From contig NMRA01000340.1 in the NCBI GenBank assembly GCA_002633005.1, positions 120,232-184,231 of the forward strand: DNA of 64,000 nt. Reading direction: 5' to 3'. The notes beneath the pieces are model-generated. The model searched no databases, had not been told where the DNA came from, and was given only the letters and a program-made list of their open reading frames with translations. The translations under genes were made by a program, and so were the position numbers. Below are positions 28,201 to 36,017 of the stretch, one piece after another. The stretch comes from Phoronis australis. Its lineage: Eukaryota > Phoronida > Phoronidae. The first letter of the stretch is position 1. Every line of letters starts with the position of its first letter.

Positions 28201-31200
28201 GCATTGCATCCTTTATCATATTGGAGTTGGACTAGAAAGTAAAGTTAATTTTGTTTGTGTCGATAGTCTCTACTAGAGTTGTTATTTATCTTTTACAGGC
28301 ATTCGAGTGTTTTCTAGCTGGCATCAAGCCATCGTCAGCCAAGTGCCCCAGTGGACAGTGGTCAGCTGAAGCCAAGAGGTTCTTTGCTAATGAAGTCAGA
28401 GAGAAACATTTGTGGGCTCAGGTAGGTCATGGATTGAGATCTTCTCGTAATAATATAGTGATTAGTCAGGTACAACTGTTGCTTCGTACTTTCTTCGTCT
28501 CTGATGGTTCTGCTCAGGAAACATCTTTTTTCCTCTTGTTTTGAAAAAAGTTAATTTGTTTCTAAAATTACACGTTGTAACAGCTTCTTTTGTGGGATTT
28601 GCAATATCTAGTGTATTACTAGATATAACCAGCCAAGTGTTGAAGTGTATGTTTACAGTTTGATTTCTGTTAGGACTTAGTTATTTAAATACCTAACCTG
28701 TATACAAATGCTGTTTTCTTTTGTTAATAAGTACCTCATCCACAATGCATTTCCCTACTGGTTAATGTCTCTGAGTGATCATCGAGTGAACAGTTCAGTG
28801 AACCATAAGGGCGTTTACTTTACCATCAACTTCTCTTTTGATGACTGGAGAGAAAGGCTGGCTGTTAATGGAAACACTGTCTGGGCATTCTACTGTGTTG
28901 CCACACAATTGGTTGACTTTGCGTTTGCTCATAGCATCCTAACTGCAGCATCCACCAGCGTTTTTGAATCCTTTGACCCAAACAAACTAATGTAGATGGA
29001 CAATAACTTAATGAAAGCAATGCCGTTGGATGCAGATTTAAATGAAAATGAAAGTCAAAAAGGATAACCCAATGTCATTTTTCTGGTCATTGCTAGATTT
29101 TTCTCGTTGTAGGATTCCAAACAAATTGCATTTTAATAAAAAAGTCGCAGAAAATGTTTACTTAAATTTCCATTTGATCAATCGGGACTGAATTTTCATC
29201 TACGCCGACAACTGAAATGGATCCCCAAAAATTTGGAAGTCAGTCCTCTGGACCTCACTTTCTGGATATATGTAGAGCGAACTTTGAAAATAAGCCTTAT
29301 CAAAATCCGTGACTCTCTCACAACTGTTACTACACAAGTGTCATTCTCTTCAGGTCTATTCTGTTATACATGGCACAGTGCGTGTGGAGCTGACCTACCA
29401 ACACCCAGTGGCTCTTCGAGTCGTCAACATTAACCAGTTCTTGAAAGACAAAGAATTTGCTGACGTGGCTGAGGAAAGCTTTGCCTCTAAGGTAACATTG
29501 TTGTGATCTCTGCTTAGGATATTGCCCTGGTCTCGGAGGCATGTAAATGGTCATTTTGGTTGACGTGTAATCACCATTTTCTTAATATGTAAATTCATGT
29601 ATTGTGTACATTATGGTTTGTGCAATTGAGTTTCTATTCTAAGTTGCACTTGATCTACCCTAGATTCGAGCTAAAAACTTGAGTAAACTCGACGTTTCGA
29701 GTAAAAACTAAAATATTTGAGTTCAGGCTCAAACTTTTAGCCTTAATGGTGGGGTCATCAATTACACTCTAGGATTAGATAGTTGTCCACACAGTTGTCC
29801 ACACAGTTGTCCACATAAGCGATTATGTACTGGAGCATAGAATATAGACACTCTTGAGTTTGTACACAAATAGAATGGAATAAATAATTTTGCGTTCAAT
29901 CTTGAGTATTAAGGTTAGACCCCGTGCCCAGCATTATTACATACATCGAACTTGAACTGTTCCTTTGATATGATTACCTTTCGGTAAAATTCACAAAAAC
30001 TTTTCTAATTCGCTGTAGCGACAAATAACCCCCATGTTGTCACGTTGTTCCAAATATTCAGCAAAACCACATGATGCGAGAAGAAGAATTGAAAAACCCA
30101 CATCTTTACACTGTACATCAAGACTGGCTGGAGGTGCGCGCAGAGGAGGTTAAACCCAACCGGCGGGGACCCAAGATCAACCTACACGGGCCGTTCAGTC
30201 CCCTGGAGATGACGTTTTATAGCATGACTAATATGGGAAGGATGAGGTAAGAAGAGGACTAATGCATGTGTGTGTGTGTGTGTGGGTGGGTGGGTGTGGG
30301 TGAGTGGGTGGATGGGTGTGTGCATTTCAAATGGGAAGGATTAGAGATGTTTGAGGTTTGATTACTTTAAATTTTTGTTCAGCCTAACTTGTTACAACAT
30401 ATTCTTTGATTTCTACAGATAGTTTGAAAAGTTTATAAGGTGCGCAGATAATTTGGGAAGTTTACTGTCACCCCTGTAGGGTTTACAGTGCAACAAAACT
30501 TTCAACTTTTTTCTGAAGCATAGCGTGTAAAATTTGTTTTGCATTTGGTAAACTGGCCATAGTTGCACCTAAGGAAAGATAATGAATGTTATGGTGATCA
30601 TTTTGGTGAGGGTTATGGTGAGGCAAAGATGTAACATCAGAATTTTCAGTTTCACAAAATTTTGGAAATATTAGTTCTGTGTTTGATTAATGGCGTATAG
30701 TCACATCAAATGTTTATTGCATTTGAAGGACATTTTAGGCTTCCTTAAAGTGCTGTTTTCATTTTGCAGAGCGGCTCGCGTGTTCGTGGATAGCGTCAAC
30801 TCTGTAGCACTCAATGATGAGCCCCAGAATCCCCATGCCCGCCTGATGGTGGCAGCACATGTCAAGTTGAATCCCAGCCGAAATACCATGGTGGCAGAAA
30901 ACACCACGATAATGCCGTATATTCCCGGACTACCAGCTATTAGTGCCATGTTGTTTGCGCCTACAGTTGAACTGAGGTAGGCTTACGGGCTCAAAATTAT
31001 TGGTTTTAAATCATCATTATCATTATTAATTATTATAATAAATATGGACTGTTTTTAACTGACATTTATAGAACACTTAAGATAAAACAGCTTATTAAGG
31101 TATTCTAAGGTAAAATCACTATACCCATGACTGAATGAGTTAGGTGCAGATCTAGATGTTGAACGATAACCTTAACTGGAGACAATTTGGTTAGCCAGTT

Positions 31201-34200
31201 ATTTTATTGACTTCAGTTTTTGATTAAGTAACAGTCCTTACTCGTGAAACCCATCCTAAGTGAAGGCATTCAACACTTATTTCTTTTTTATTTGATTAGA
31301 GTGCAATCACCTTCTCATTTCATAAAATTTCTTTTCGCTGCAGGACAGACAAGGCTCGCACGCACTACATCGGCGCCCTCTGTGGTCTAGGTTGGGACCC
31401 AGAGACGCACTACTCTGCACTACCGGAGCATGACCTGGAGATAACGTTTGATACAAAGCTGGAAGGAGAAGAGGACAAGAATGAGATCATTGCCAGAGTA
31501 AGCTCAACCTGTGTGTTGATGTTCAGCTATCTGTTGTGTGCAGCTTTCATGGAATATTGATTCTAATATCAGCCATGTATGCCATGTTTACAAACTGTTT
31601 ATGGTATGCTTATAGAATGTATTGTGTAAATCATGCTTATAGAATGTATTGTGTAAATCGTGGCTATTGACACTAACGCCAAAAGTTTAATACAGAAACA
31701 GTGCAAGCGGTGTGATACATGTTGCATCAGATGTGAGCTGGTCTGTCGTCCTCACCCATCACACCAGACATCTGGAACTAACAATACAACACATGTAGAC
31801 ATAATCAAATTAAGACTGAGCTGAGGAGCTAGAGACTTAACTCAAGGGTATAGCAGTCGGGTACAGTAGTGGAATTTGAACCTATGACTTTGTGAACAGA
31901 AGGGAGACAGTCAAGCCATAATTTACACCAGATATATGTTTCTTACTGTCTATTTTGTGTAGGTTGAATCAAGTGCTGGTTTGGTTGTAACATTGCACCC
32001 ACCCTAAAAATGGGGGCTTGAATTTTTGAACATGTGTACCTTTTACTAAGATTCACGGAGTATGTTCAGAGCTGTGAATTGTGCATTCGCAGAGTTTTGG
32101 TTGTTCTTGCCCTTTTAATGGAATTTTGTCTCATTTTTTACTTTCTTCGGAATTTTTGTTTCTCTGAGGCGAACCGTTTGGCCCACTTCGCTAGCCCCCC
32201 CTGTGGGTGCGCGCATGCATTACCTATCATTTTGCTGCCCTTTAGTTAGATGTATCCTGCAAGTTCTAGCATAAGGCATGGACTGTTATAATAATTACTG
32301 TGTATTGACATTTTAAACTGTACTTTGAACTAAGTCAAACTGCTGCCTGGTGTACTACTGTTTCTAATTTTTTGTGGGAGACCCAAAGTTGGTATGCTTA
32401 AGTGCTCATAAATTCTTTTTCGTCCTTAAAAAGAGGTTTGTGTTGACACTGTACTGGGAGACCAGAGTCATTGTGTTCTGGAATGCCATCTTGTGGCCAA
32501 ATTGTGACCATGTTGTCATGGCTTGTTGATTCAATTGTGTACAGATCAACGGCGTGCGCATGATTGTCAACATAGCCCTGGACACACAGGAAGGAAATAT
32601 TGACTGGACAGATGAGTTAATGCTCAAGATACAGAGAGAGGCTCAGACCAAGTTGTTGGAGTAAGTATTAATATTTATCATTTGACTGCCTGTGATCAAA
32701 CGTGCTGTTGACATTTCTTAGAATAGATTGAGAAGATGAGTGCGCAATGCATGTCTGTGAACACTGATGTGTTTACTGATGTGTCTCAATGGGAGACTTC
32801 CAGGGAGTTGTGGAGATGTATAGCATGGGACTTGTGGCTGCCAAGTGACTTGTACCCAAGAGCACTGATTGTTTGCAGCGGGTGACATAGGGGACATGTT
32901 GGATGTGAAAGAATCCGTCTACAGTGTACATGATTAAACGAGAGCCAAATAAACAAAAGTGAAATTGCCTCTTTATCCACTAGTCTAAGAACAAACTAGT
33001 ATCCAGTCCCACATTGCTTTTTGAGTGTCTCCCATTGCTTACATGTGGTAATTTGTAGCTCATAAATGGTGTCTTAACTTAGCTTTTAACCTACCTTGTA
33101 GTGTCACAGATGAAGAGCTGTGTGTATGTGTAGAACGGCCCTGTCAACCAGTCTTTTAATTTATGATTTAGCCAGGGTGAATATCTGTTAACACGATATT
33201 ACAGTAACATCAGTAACATGTAACTATTCAATAGGCTATTGCTGGCTCGCCGTGAATCAGTCACTCCTCAGAACTTCAACCGACCGTACAGGTGGAACCA
33301 GATTGAGTCGGATTACATCCTGTCGCATAAATTAGAGGATACGCCAGCTGACAGCCAGCGATTGTTGAATCTCATTAACGCTGTGTTCCTGAATAAGACG
33401 GAGAGAGAGCTGAATGAGGATGAGATCCGTGAGAAGAAGCGACTGCATAGAGAGGAACTGCACAGGATTGTACAGAATAACAGGTATTGGGCAGGGGAAG
33501 GAGAGAAGTAACAGGTAGTGGGCAGGGGAAGGAGAGAAGTAACAGGTATTGGGCAGGGGAAGGAGAGAAGTAACAGGTATTGGGCAGGGGAACGAGAGAA
33601 GTAACAGGTATTGGGCAGGGGAACGAGAGAAGTAACTGGTATTGGGCAGGGGGAGAAAAATAACTGGTATTAGGATGCATAGGGAGGAAGTGCACAACTA
33701 CACACTCAGGATTTTACAGAACAACAGGTACTTGGTAGGGTAAGGAGAGAAATATTGGGGACAGGTAGACATATTCTACACCACCTAGCAGCCATTTTTA
33801 TAATTTTCAAGACAATAGTCTGTTTCTTAGTGTCGGCCTCTCTATGTGCTGAACTGCTCAAAGGATCTTTTAAGAAAATTGCTGATAATTGTCAATGACA
33901 ATAGCCCAACTGTTGTTGATTTTCAGACAGGTCCGACTATTGTGCCACCCCCTAGTGGCAATTTTGTTTTTTTTTTGCATCCACAGTTGTATCTCCTACA
34001 ACCCCTTGTCAGATATTCGTGAAATCTGTTAAGCTATATGAATGTGGCAGCAGTTATTTAATAATAAGTTCTTTTGGACGAATCAGACTACCACTGCACC
34101 TATTCTGTGTGTTTGCATTTGCCCCTCTGTCTTCGGAGTTCCTGAAAGAATGTTCATGAAATTTGGCAAATACAAGGCTTGGAATGACCAATGACAAAAA

Positions 34201-35013
34201 AGCGGAAATTTTTACTGCCCAAAATATGCGCACCCAGCCTTGAAATAGTCGATGTGGACCGACAAAAATTGGTAGGACTAAAAAAAAACGGTACCACCTC
34301 CAGAAGCGTGCGTCTGCGTCTTTTTAGCTCGTCCGTCCACTCCCACCTCCACATATTTTTGGCTGCAGTCGTAGTATTTGTCACCGCGGTTTACAATCAC
34401 ACAAGACGCCATTGAAGAAATCCACCACGCTATCCCAGATGCCCCGACAATGTTGACAATTTATGTTCCTCCGAAACATAAAGAGCAACTTCCGCTTTTC
34501 AAGGTGAAAGTCATCGGCAATGCCGCGGTAAGAAAGAAATTTGCTGCAGAAATTTTATTTATATCAAATCTGATTTTTTTATGCGGAAATATAATAAAAT
34601 ACGCAGACAAAACATTTGAAAAAAGCGGAAATCCGCGTTTCCGCTGAAAATTCCAAGCGTTGCAAATAAGTTGTTATGAGAGAGATGAGGTCTTTCCATT
34701 TTGGAATAGTAGCAACATATTCTGCTCTCCCTCGTGGCCATTTTTATACTGATAAACACCCCTTGTTCTGATATTGGTACAGAACGAAATACCCCGATGT
34801 AAAGTTTAATAAATACTTCAAAGGAATTCAGTTGCTGTGAAACTGGTCTCCCTGTGGGTACAATGGTGACACATTTTGCTAATCTTGGACTGTTTCAGAA
34901 TCATGGAGGATATCCAGTGTATGTTGTGCAAGGTCACGTTGAGGGACGTGGCAGAACTCAAGTTGCACCTGACGACCCAAGGTCATCGCCGGCAAGAATT
35001 GATCATCTTGTAA
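7253..35013 (+). CDS. TDRD9: TDRD9 / spindle-E-type DEAH helicase with Tudor domain
   Basis: Putative ATP-dependent RNA helicase of the piRNA pathway, which in other animals acts in germ-granule nuage to silence transposons. Thirty-one coding exons join in phase to 1483 codons: 7253-7440, 9757-9826, 11318-11512, 12239-12460, 13049-13171, 14521-14760, 15353-15456, 16355-16471, 17700-17784, 18378-18435, 18862-18966, 19334-19431, 20243-20374, 21802-21964, 22405-22532, 23006-23098, 23920-24039, 24436-24543, 25574-25677, 26081-26402, 26793-26903, 27114-27251, 27525-27665, 28299-28421, 29354-29491, 30062-30246, 30770-30976, 31344-31497, 32545-32660, 33235-33483, 34899-35013. The start matches the human N terminus (LTxEQIxDWFxIGK), and similarity continues to the end of the human protein (1382 residues from memory). 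All helicase motifs are intact, so it should be an active ATPase. The donor of exon 20 (after 26402, GTTAGT) is the least certain junction. Extra to the human protein: a C-terminal zinc finger. Confidence 0.95.
7511..8880 (+). mobile_element. Degraded non-LTR retrotransposon (reverse transcriptase) in TDRD9 intron 1
   Basis: Frames on the plus strand show reverse-transcriptase landmarks in order: LDFSKAFDMVSHRSLLEKI (palm motif A), SGVPQGSVLGPALFILYIND (motif B region) and, in a shifted frame just downstream, FADDAVL (catalytic motif). Several frameshifts and stops separate them, so the copy is dead. The block style is that of Jockey/CR1-type LINEs; I did not resolve the clade. It is in the same orientation as the host gene. 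Confidence 0.85.
8930..9316 (-). repeat. CTCF-motif-bearing interspersed repeat (inverted copy)
   Basis: Read on the minus strand, the block begins with AAGAGCAACGCGGAGCGTTG (a CAACGC-GGA-GCGTTG hairpin), then 'gaaatgcat', an AT stretch 'agagttatttatttgtat' and TGGCCACTAGATGGCGC (plus coordinates 9204-9220). The same order occurs at 50361-50470 and 58807-58910. The motif at 9204-9220 matches the CTCF core CCASYAGRKGGCRS exactly. Confidence 0.7.
11513..11815 (+). repeat. Decayed tandem copies of the TDRD9 exon 3 end
   Basis: The exon 3 end reads 'ttcagggaccag|gtaagag' at 11501-11519. The intron repeats it at about 11556-11586 ('gttcagggaccaggtaatag') and more degenerately at about 11640-11690, 11719-11735 and 11791-11815. 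Confidence 0.65.
11815..12165. repeat. CTCGAA-rich interspersed repeat, copy 2 of 3
   Basis: It shares with 3005-3400 the order 'tctaat...gtactc', 'tgacgatccctagatttgagctacaaactt', 'ttccaagtttgg' and 'tgtactcgag'. It lies in TDRD9 intron 3. Confidence 0.5.
12239..14760 (+). CDS. TDRD9: TDRD9 helicase domain 1 (exons 4-6)
   Basis: Exon 4 carries the ATP-binding P-loop GSTGSGKTT (about residues 166-174) and motif Ia VTQPRRIAA. Exon 5 carries TTGVLLQKL (motif Ib). The DEAH-type box is DEVH (265-268) and is split by the intron between D-E and V-H. Exon 6 carries the SAT motif in VLMSATF (about 298-300). The DEVH variant and order match vertebrate TDRD9. The segments are 12239-12460, 13049-13171 and 14521-14760, with introns between. 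Confidence 0.95.
12461..12990 (+). repeat. Tandem repeat made of copies of the exon 4 end and its 5' splice site
   Basis: About seven units of roughly 75 bp follow exon 4. Each restates a variant of 'gtggagtctgcggctatcag|gtatatgtcaag' then 'cattgttaggttag', for example near 12497, 12575, 12648, 12725, 12793, 12874 and 12945. Several keep the GGTATAT or GGTATGT donor-like bases. Confidence 0.75.
14761..15115 (+). repeat. Decayed tandem copies of the exon 6 end
   Basis: The exon 6 end ('gttactctgtgtcggagtac', then 'tagaggatttgaagcc', then G|GTGAGT) recurs in degenerate form at about 14785-14840, 14965-15035 and 15050-15110, with 'gttactctg', 'agtgctgtgtagaggac' and 'ttgaagcctctaggacc' recognisable. 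Confidence 0.65.
15353..19431 (+). CDS. TDRD9: TDRD9 helicase domain 2 (exons 7-12)
   Basis: The exons are 15353-15456, 16355-16471, 17700-17784, 18378-18435, 18862-18966 and 19334-19431. Exon 8 holds VLVFLPGLAEI (motif IV region). Exon 9 holds PLHSSITKEEQ. Exon 10 holds STNIAESSITVPD (motif V, about residues 452-464). The motif VI string QRKGRAGR (about 500-507), with the arginine finger, is split between exons 11 and 12. The region is complete and in frame. Confidence 0.93.
15457..15665 (+). repeat. Minisatellite repeating the exon 7 donor
   Basis: Units of 37-45 bp contain 'ggtaaggttcaggtcacctg' and 'gaatgttgctggggtcaata'. The donor-like GGGTAAGG occurs at 15455 (the real junction) and again at 15494, 15531, 15576 and 15621. 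Confidence 0.85.
16690..16775 (+). repeat. Short interspersed repeat
   Basis: This segment, with 'gacgatgaattc', 'gagaattctgggtcattttg' and 'tctgaatacttttgcc', is related to 21695-21785 (same strand) and to about 41775-41850 (opposite strand). A fragment lies near 46480-46510. Non-coding. Confidence 0.5.
18723..18754 (-). promoter_or_regulatory. Two adjacent CTCF-like motifs
   Basis: The plus strand reads 'ccatctggtggcag' and, 18 bp on, 'ccatctggtggcaa'. The reverse complements, CCACCAGATGGAG, match the CTCF core with one mismatch each. Binding is inferred only. Confidence 0.35.
19511..20107. mobile_element. piggyBac-type non-autonomous element (MITE)
   Basis: It lies in TDRD9 intron 12. 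The left end is TTAA|CCCTTATCCTGC and the right end is GCAGGATAAGGG|TTAA: a perfect 12-bp terminal inverted repeat flanked on both sides by the TTAA target (19507-19510 and 20108-20111). The length is about 597 bp and no transposase frame is present. TTAA targets with CCC...GGG ends are diagnostic of the piggyBac superfamily. The perfect ends suggest a fairly recent insertion. Confidence 0.9.
20243..26402 (+). CDS. TDRD9: TDRD9 HA2-like and linker region (exons 13-20)
   Basis: The exons are 20243-20374, 21802-21964, 22405-22532, 23006-23098, 23920-24039, 24436-24543, 25574-25677 and 26081-26402. Exons 13-15 correspond to the helicase-associated winged-helix/HA2 block, with ALSPPNLDDIERTILLLKE, GRVLAKLPVDVRIGKLLVLG and AALSLQSF. 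Exons 16-18 (VLAGAFYPNYF) and exon 19 resemble the OB-like tail region of this family. Exon 20 ends in a less conserved segment and its donor, GTA|GTTAGT at 26402, was chosen because it keeps phase and matches the human spacing. Confidence 0.85.
20731..21233. mobile_element. ~500-bp element with AAGGCTTGGAAT inverted ends, copy 1
   Basis: The ends AAGGCTTGGAAT and ATTCCAAGCCCT are inverted repeats. The interior is shared, in inverted orientation, with 34174-34660. On the minus strand (about 20798-21031) there is an open frame containing SPRFTITQDAIE, HHAIPDAP, MLTIYVPPKHKEQLPLF and GNAAVRK, and nearly the same peptide is open in the other copy. I do not recognise it. It may be a captured exon or a transposase scrap. 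Confidence 0.7.
21695..21785 (+). repeat. Short interspersed repeat
   Basis: It is related to 16690-16775 ('tgacgatgaattc', 'gaattctggatcattttgtc'). It lies just upstream of exon 14, so the frame reading across it into that exon is a coincidence. Confidence 0.45.
22931..22959. repeat. Perfect 13-bp inverted repeat with 3-base loop
   Basis: CCTAATTTGTTGT, CAG, ACAACAAATTAGG forms a perfect hairpin in TDRD9 intron 15. Confidence 0.8.
23340..23610 (+). repeat. Degenerate tandem repeat, ~60-70 bp unit
   Basis: Four units contain 'ggttattcaagcttgaaatt', 'caacagaaacacaggtg' and 'aaaagcttagaggcaaa' variants. The open frame over it (KFNRN...KFNRN) is repeat-derived, not a gene. Confidence 0.6.
24240..24300 (-). 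repeat. Fragment of the CTCF-motif repeat family (hairpin end)
   Basis: 'gtgcatttcaacgctctgta' followed by 'ttgctcttgtt' is the reverse complement of the family's hairpin-bearing end seen at 9290-9316, 50361 and 58807. Confidence 0.5.
27114..27665 (+). CDS. TDRD9: TDRD9 Tudor domain (exons 22-23)
   Basis: Exons 27114-27251 and 27525-27665 encode a Tudor fold with GTICLAPY, YYRARVEEV and the hallmark strand VFFVDFGNYEEV (about residues 963-1055). The FVD(F/Y)GN motif and the aromatic positions typical of methyl-arginine readers are present. In the family this domain recruits Piwi-class proteins carrying symmetric dimethyl-arginine. Exons 24-30 (28299-33483) continue the conserved C-terminal half (for example MPYIPGLPAISAMLFAP and CGLGWDPET...LPEHDLE) that also matches human TDRD9. 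Confidence 0.93.
27666..27845 (+). repeat. Exon 23 end copy plus 15-16-bp minisatellite
   Basis: The exon end 'gtgttgagaataccgtttcag|gtagggtatacttgtacgg' is restated at about 27692-27735 ('tatgttgagaataccatttt', 'ggtatggggtac', 'ttacggaggc'). It then runs into eight or so units of 'ggcctcagtgttgaa' or 'ggcctcagtgttaa'. Confidence 0.75.
28040..28140 (-). repeat. tRNA-derived SINE head
   Basis: On the minus strand it has a box-A-like 'tggcctggtgggataagtg' and a box-B-like GGTTTGAATCC with the spacing of a tRNA promoter. It is similar to the SINE at 49407-49632. Confidence 0.55.
29630..29935. repeat. CTCGAA-rich interspersed repeat, copy 3 of 3
   Basis: It shares 'cttgatctaccctagattcg', 'ttttagccttaatggt', 'ttatgtactggagcatagaa' and the end 'gaccccgtgccc' with the copies at 3005 and 11815. 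'acagttgtccac' is triplicated inside it. Confidence 0.5.
30266..30323 (+). repeat. (GT)n / GGGT-rich simple repeat
   Basis: A run of TG dinucleotides followed by GGGTGGGT-type units, about 20 bp after the exon 26 donor. Confidence 0.85.
31697..31925 (-). repeat. tRNA-derived SINE
   Basis: It is similar over about 230 bp to 49407-49632, including 'gcggtgtgatacatgttgca' and 'gagctgaggagctagagac'. On the minus strand the box-B-like GGTTCAAATTCC lies at 31871-31882. The box A region is decayed. Confidence 0.6.
31991..32220. repeat. MITE-like element, copy 3 of 3
   Basis: It begins with a decayed end ('cattgcacccaccctaaaaa') and ends in GGGTGCGCGCATGCATT, with the family's 'ttttgtttctctgaggcga' interior. 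It lies in TDRD9 intron 28. Confidence 0.6.
33484..33760 (+). repeat. Minisatellite repeating the exon 30 donor
   Basis: About six 31-bp units of 'aacaggtattgggcagggga' and 'aggagagaagt' begin exactly at the exon 30 junction (AACAG|GTATTGGG). A second, longer degenerate copy of the exon end ('tgcatagggaggaagtgcac', 'ttttacagaacaacaggta') follows at about 33674-33735. The long proline/leucine-rich frames on the opposite strand are products of this repeat. Confidence 0.88.
33930..34165 (-). repeat. Fragment of the CTCF-motif repeat family
   Basis: It contains 'gtgccaccccctagtggcaa' at 33943-33961 (CTCF core on the minus strand, one mismatch) and family phrases such as 'gtgaaatctgttaa' and 'ttcatgaaatttggcaaat'. 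A further scrap with 'ctccctcgtggcca' lies at 34726-34740. Confidence 0.5.
34174..34660. mobile_element. ~490-bp element with AAGGCTTGGAAT inverted ends, copy 2 (inverted)
   Basis: Inverted relative to 20731-21233. The plus-strand frame at 34378-34647 carries the conserved peptide strings SPRFTITQDAIEE, HHAIPDAP, TIYVPPKHKEQLPLF and GNAAVRKKF. It lies in TDRD9 intron 30. Confidence 0.7.
34899..35013 (+). CDS. TDRD9: TDRD9 last exon: C-terminal C2H2 zinc finger
   Basis: After a clean acceptor (TTTCAG at 34898) the exon reads on in phase for 37 complete codons to TAA. It encodes CMLCKV...LKLHLTTQGHRRQE, which is C-x2-C-x12-H-x5-H (Cys1453, Cys1456, His1469, His1475). This is a U1/matrin/JAZ-type finger, a class that usually binds double-stranded or structured RNA. 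The human protein ends before this point without a finger. The exon is short and separated by a 1.4 kb intron, so it is easy for gene predictors to miss. Confidence 0.88.
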
Positions 35014-35425
35014 GGAGCTTATCTCTCGTGGAGCCACGTTTTTGTGTGCTATGACAGTTGTCCATAGCGTGAATTAAGGGTCTTAACAGAATCTCTCATT
35101 GGCTCGCGTTCATCACCGGGGACGGGTTCAGCAGAAGTATACCAAAGCAACACCAGTTGACAATACAATCATATTTAAGCAGCCAGTCCTTGTTGCTGCT
35201 CATGAAGGGCTTGCCATTAGACTGTTGACAATGTGTTTTCGTCACTTGGTTTTTAAGTGAAACATACTCTTAACTTAAGTGCAATCGTCATTAGTTTTCA
35301 TGTGGTTTTTAAGTCATTTAGAGTTCATGGGCGGGAGGTTACATCGCCATACAGATTTCTTAGTTGTTCGACACGATGAAAAAGTCATCGAAACATGTCA
35401 ATATTTGTTTCATAATTAAGACAAA

Positions 35426-35431
35426 AATAAA
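35426..35431 (+). terminator. Poly(A) signal of TDRD9
   Basis: First AATAAA after the stop at 35013. It implies a 3' untranslated region of a little over 400 bases. Confidence 0.6.
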
Positions 35432-35703
35432 CATTAAGTACGTTATAGTCACAGTTTTTTGCTTTGCCGTCGTACTCTTCCACTAAAGTCATTGAAGTTG
35501 AGAATCCTTCCAGAGAAAAGGAATTGGAAATTCTTAAGGTTGTGGTTGTGAAAACAGTATTATCTTGAGCTAGTTTTTTGTTTTTATTGTTTTTAGAGTG
35601 AAGGTTTGTTATTTTGACTAGCAAAGAGTTGACTTAAAGGCTGATGGATCTGGAAGAGTACAATTAATAGGAAGAATTAACAAGAAATAATGCTTATATC
35701 TAC

Positions 35704-35709
35704 TTTATT
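35704..35709 (-). terminator. Poly(A) signal of ZNF106
   Basis: AATAAA on the minus strand, about 270 bp beyond the ZNF106 stop at 35976. The two convergent signals are about 275 bp apart. Confidence 0.6.
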
Positions 35710-35975
35710 AAGGCATTCACAAAACAATAATTGAGAAATACTGGTCTCCGCATTTCACATGGTCTCCGTAGCAAAACTTGCGGGGAGAAAATTAAACGTC
35801 ACGAACAAAAAGTAGCATTGAATAAACACACTTCAGACTAAAAATATGTCATGGATCAAAAACGGGTAGAAAAATATAATATTATAACTTGTACATCCAA
35901 AAATATAGCACACTGCGACAGCTTTCCATATCCACAGCAACTTGGACATCATTTTTCCAGCACAGAAATCTTTGA

Positions 35976-36017
35976 TTATACACTGGCCATGTGTTTCTCT
36001 ATGTGTTTTCTTGCATT
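35976..36017 (-). CDS. ZNF106: ZNF106 terminal micro-exon
   Basis: Thirteen codons and a stop (NARKHIEKHMASV) after the acceptor TTTTGTAG. They supply the two histidines of the last finger and align with the GHIERH end of the human protein. The longer frame over this exon in the track of open frames uses another phase. Confidence 0.8.
   Translation of the reverse strand, partial: NARKHIEKHMASV

Noticed and set aside
28708-28995. 95-codon frame in TDRD9 intron 24
   Set aside because: It looks protein-like but has no splice sites in phase with exons 24 and 25, which already join directly, and I recognise no domain. It remains possible as a decayed element.
33332-33697. Long P/L-rich open frames on the minus strand
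   Set aside because: They are antisense readings of the 31-bp minisatellite after exon 30 and of exon 30 itself; the periodicity follows the DNA repeat.
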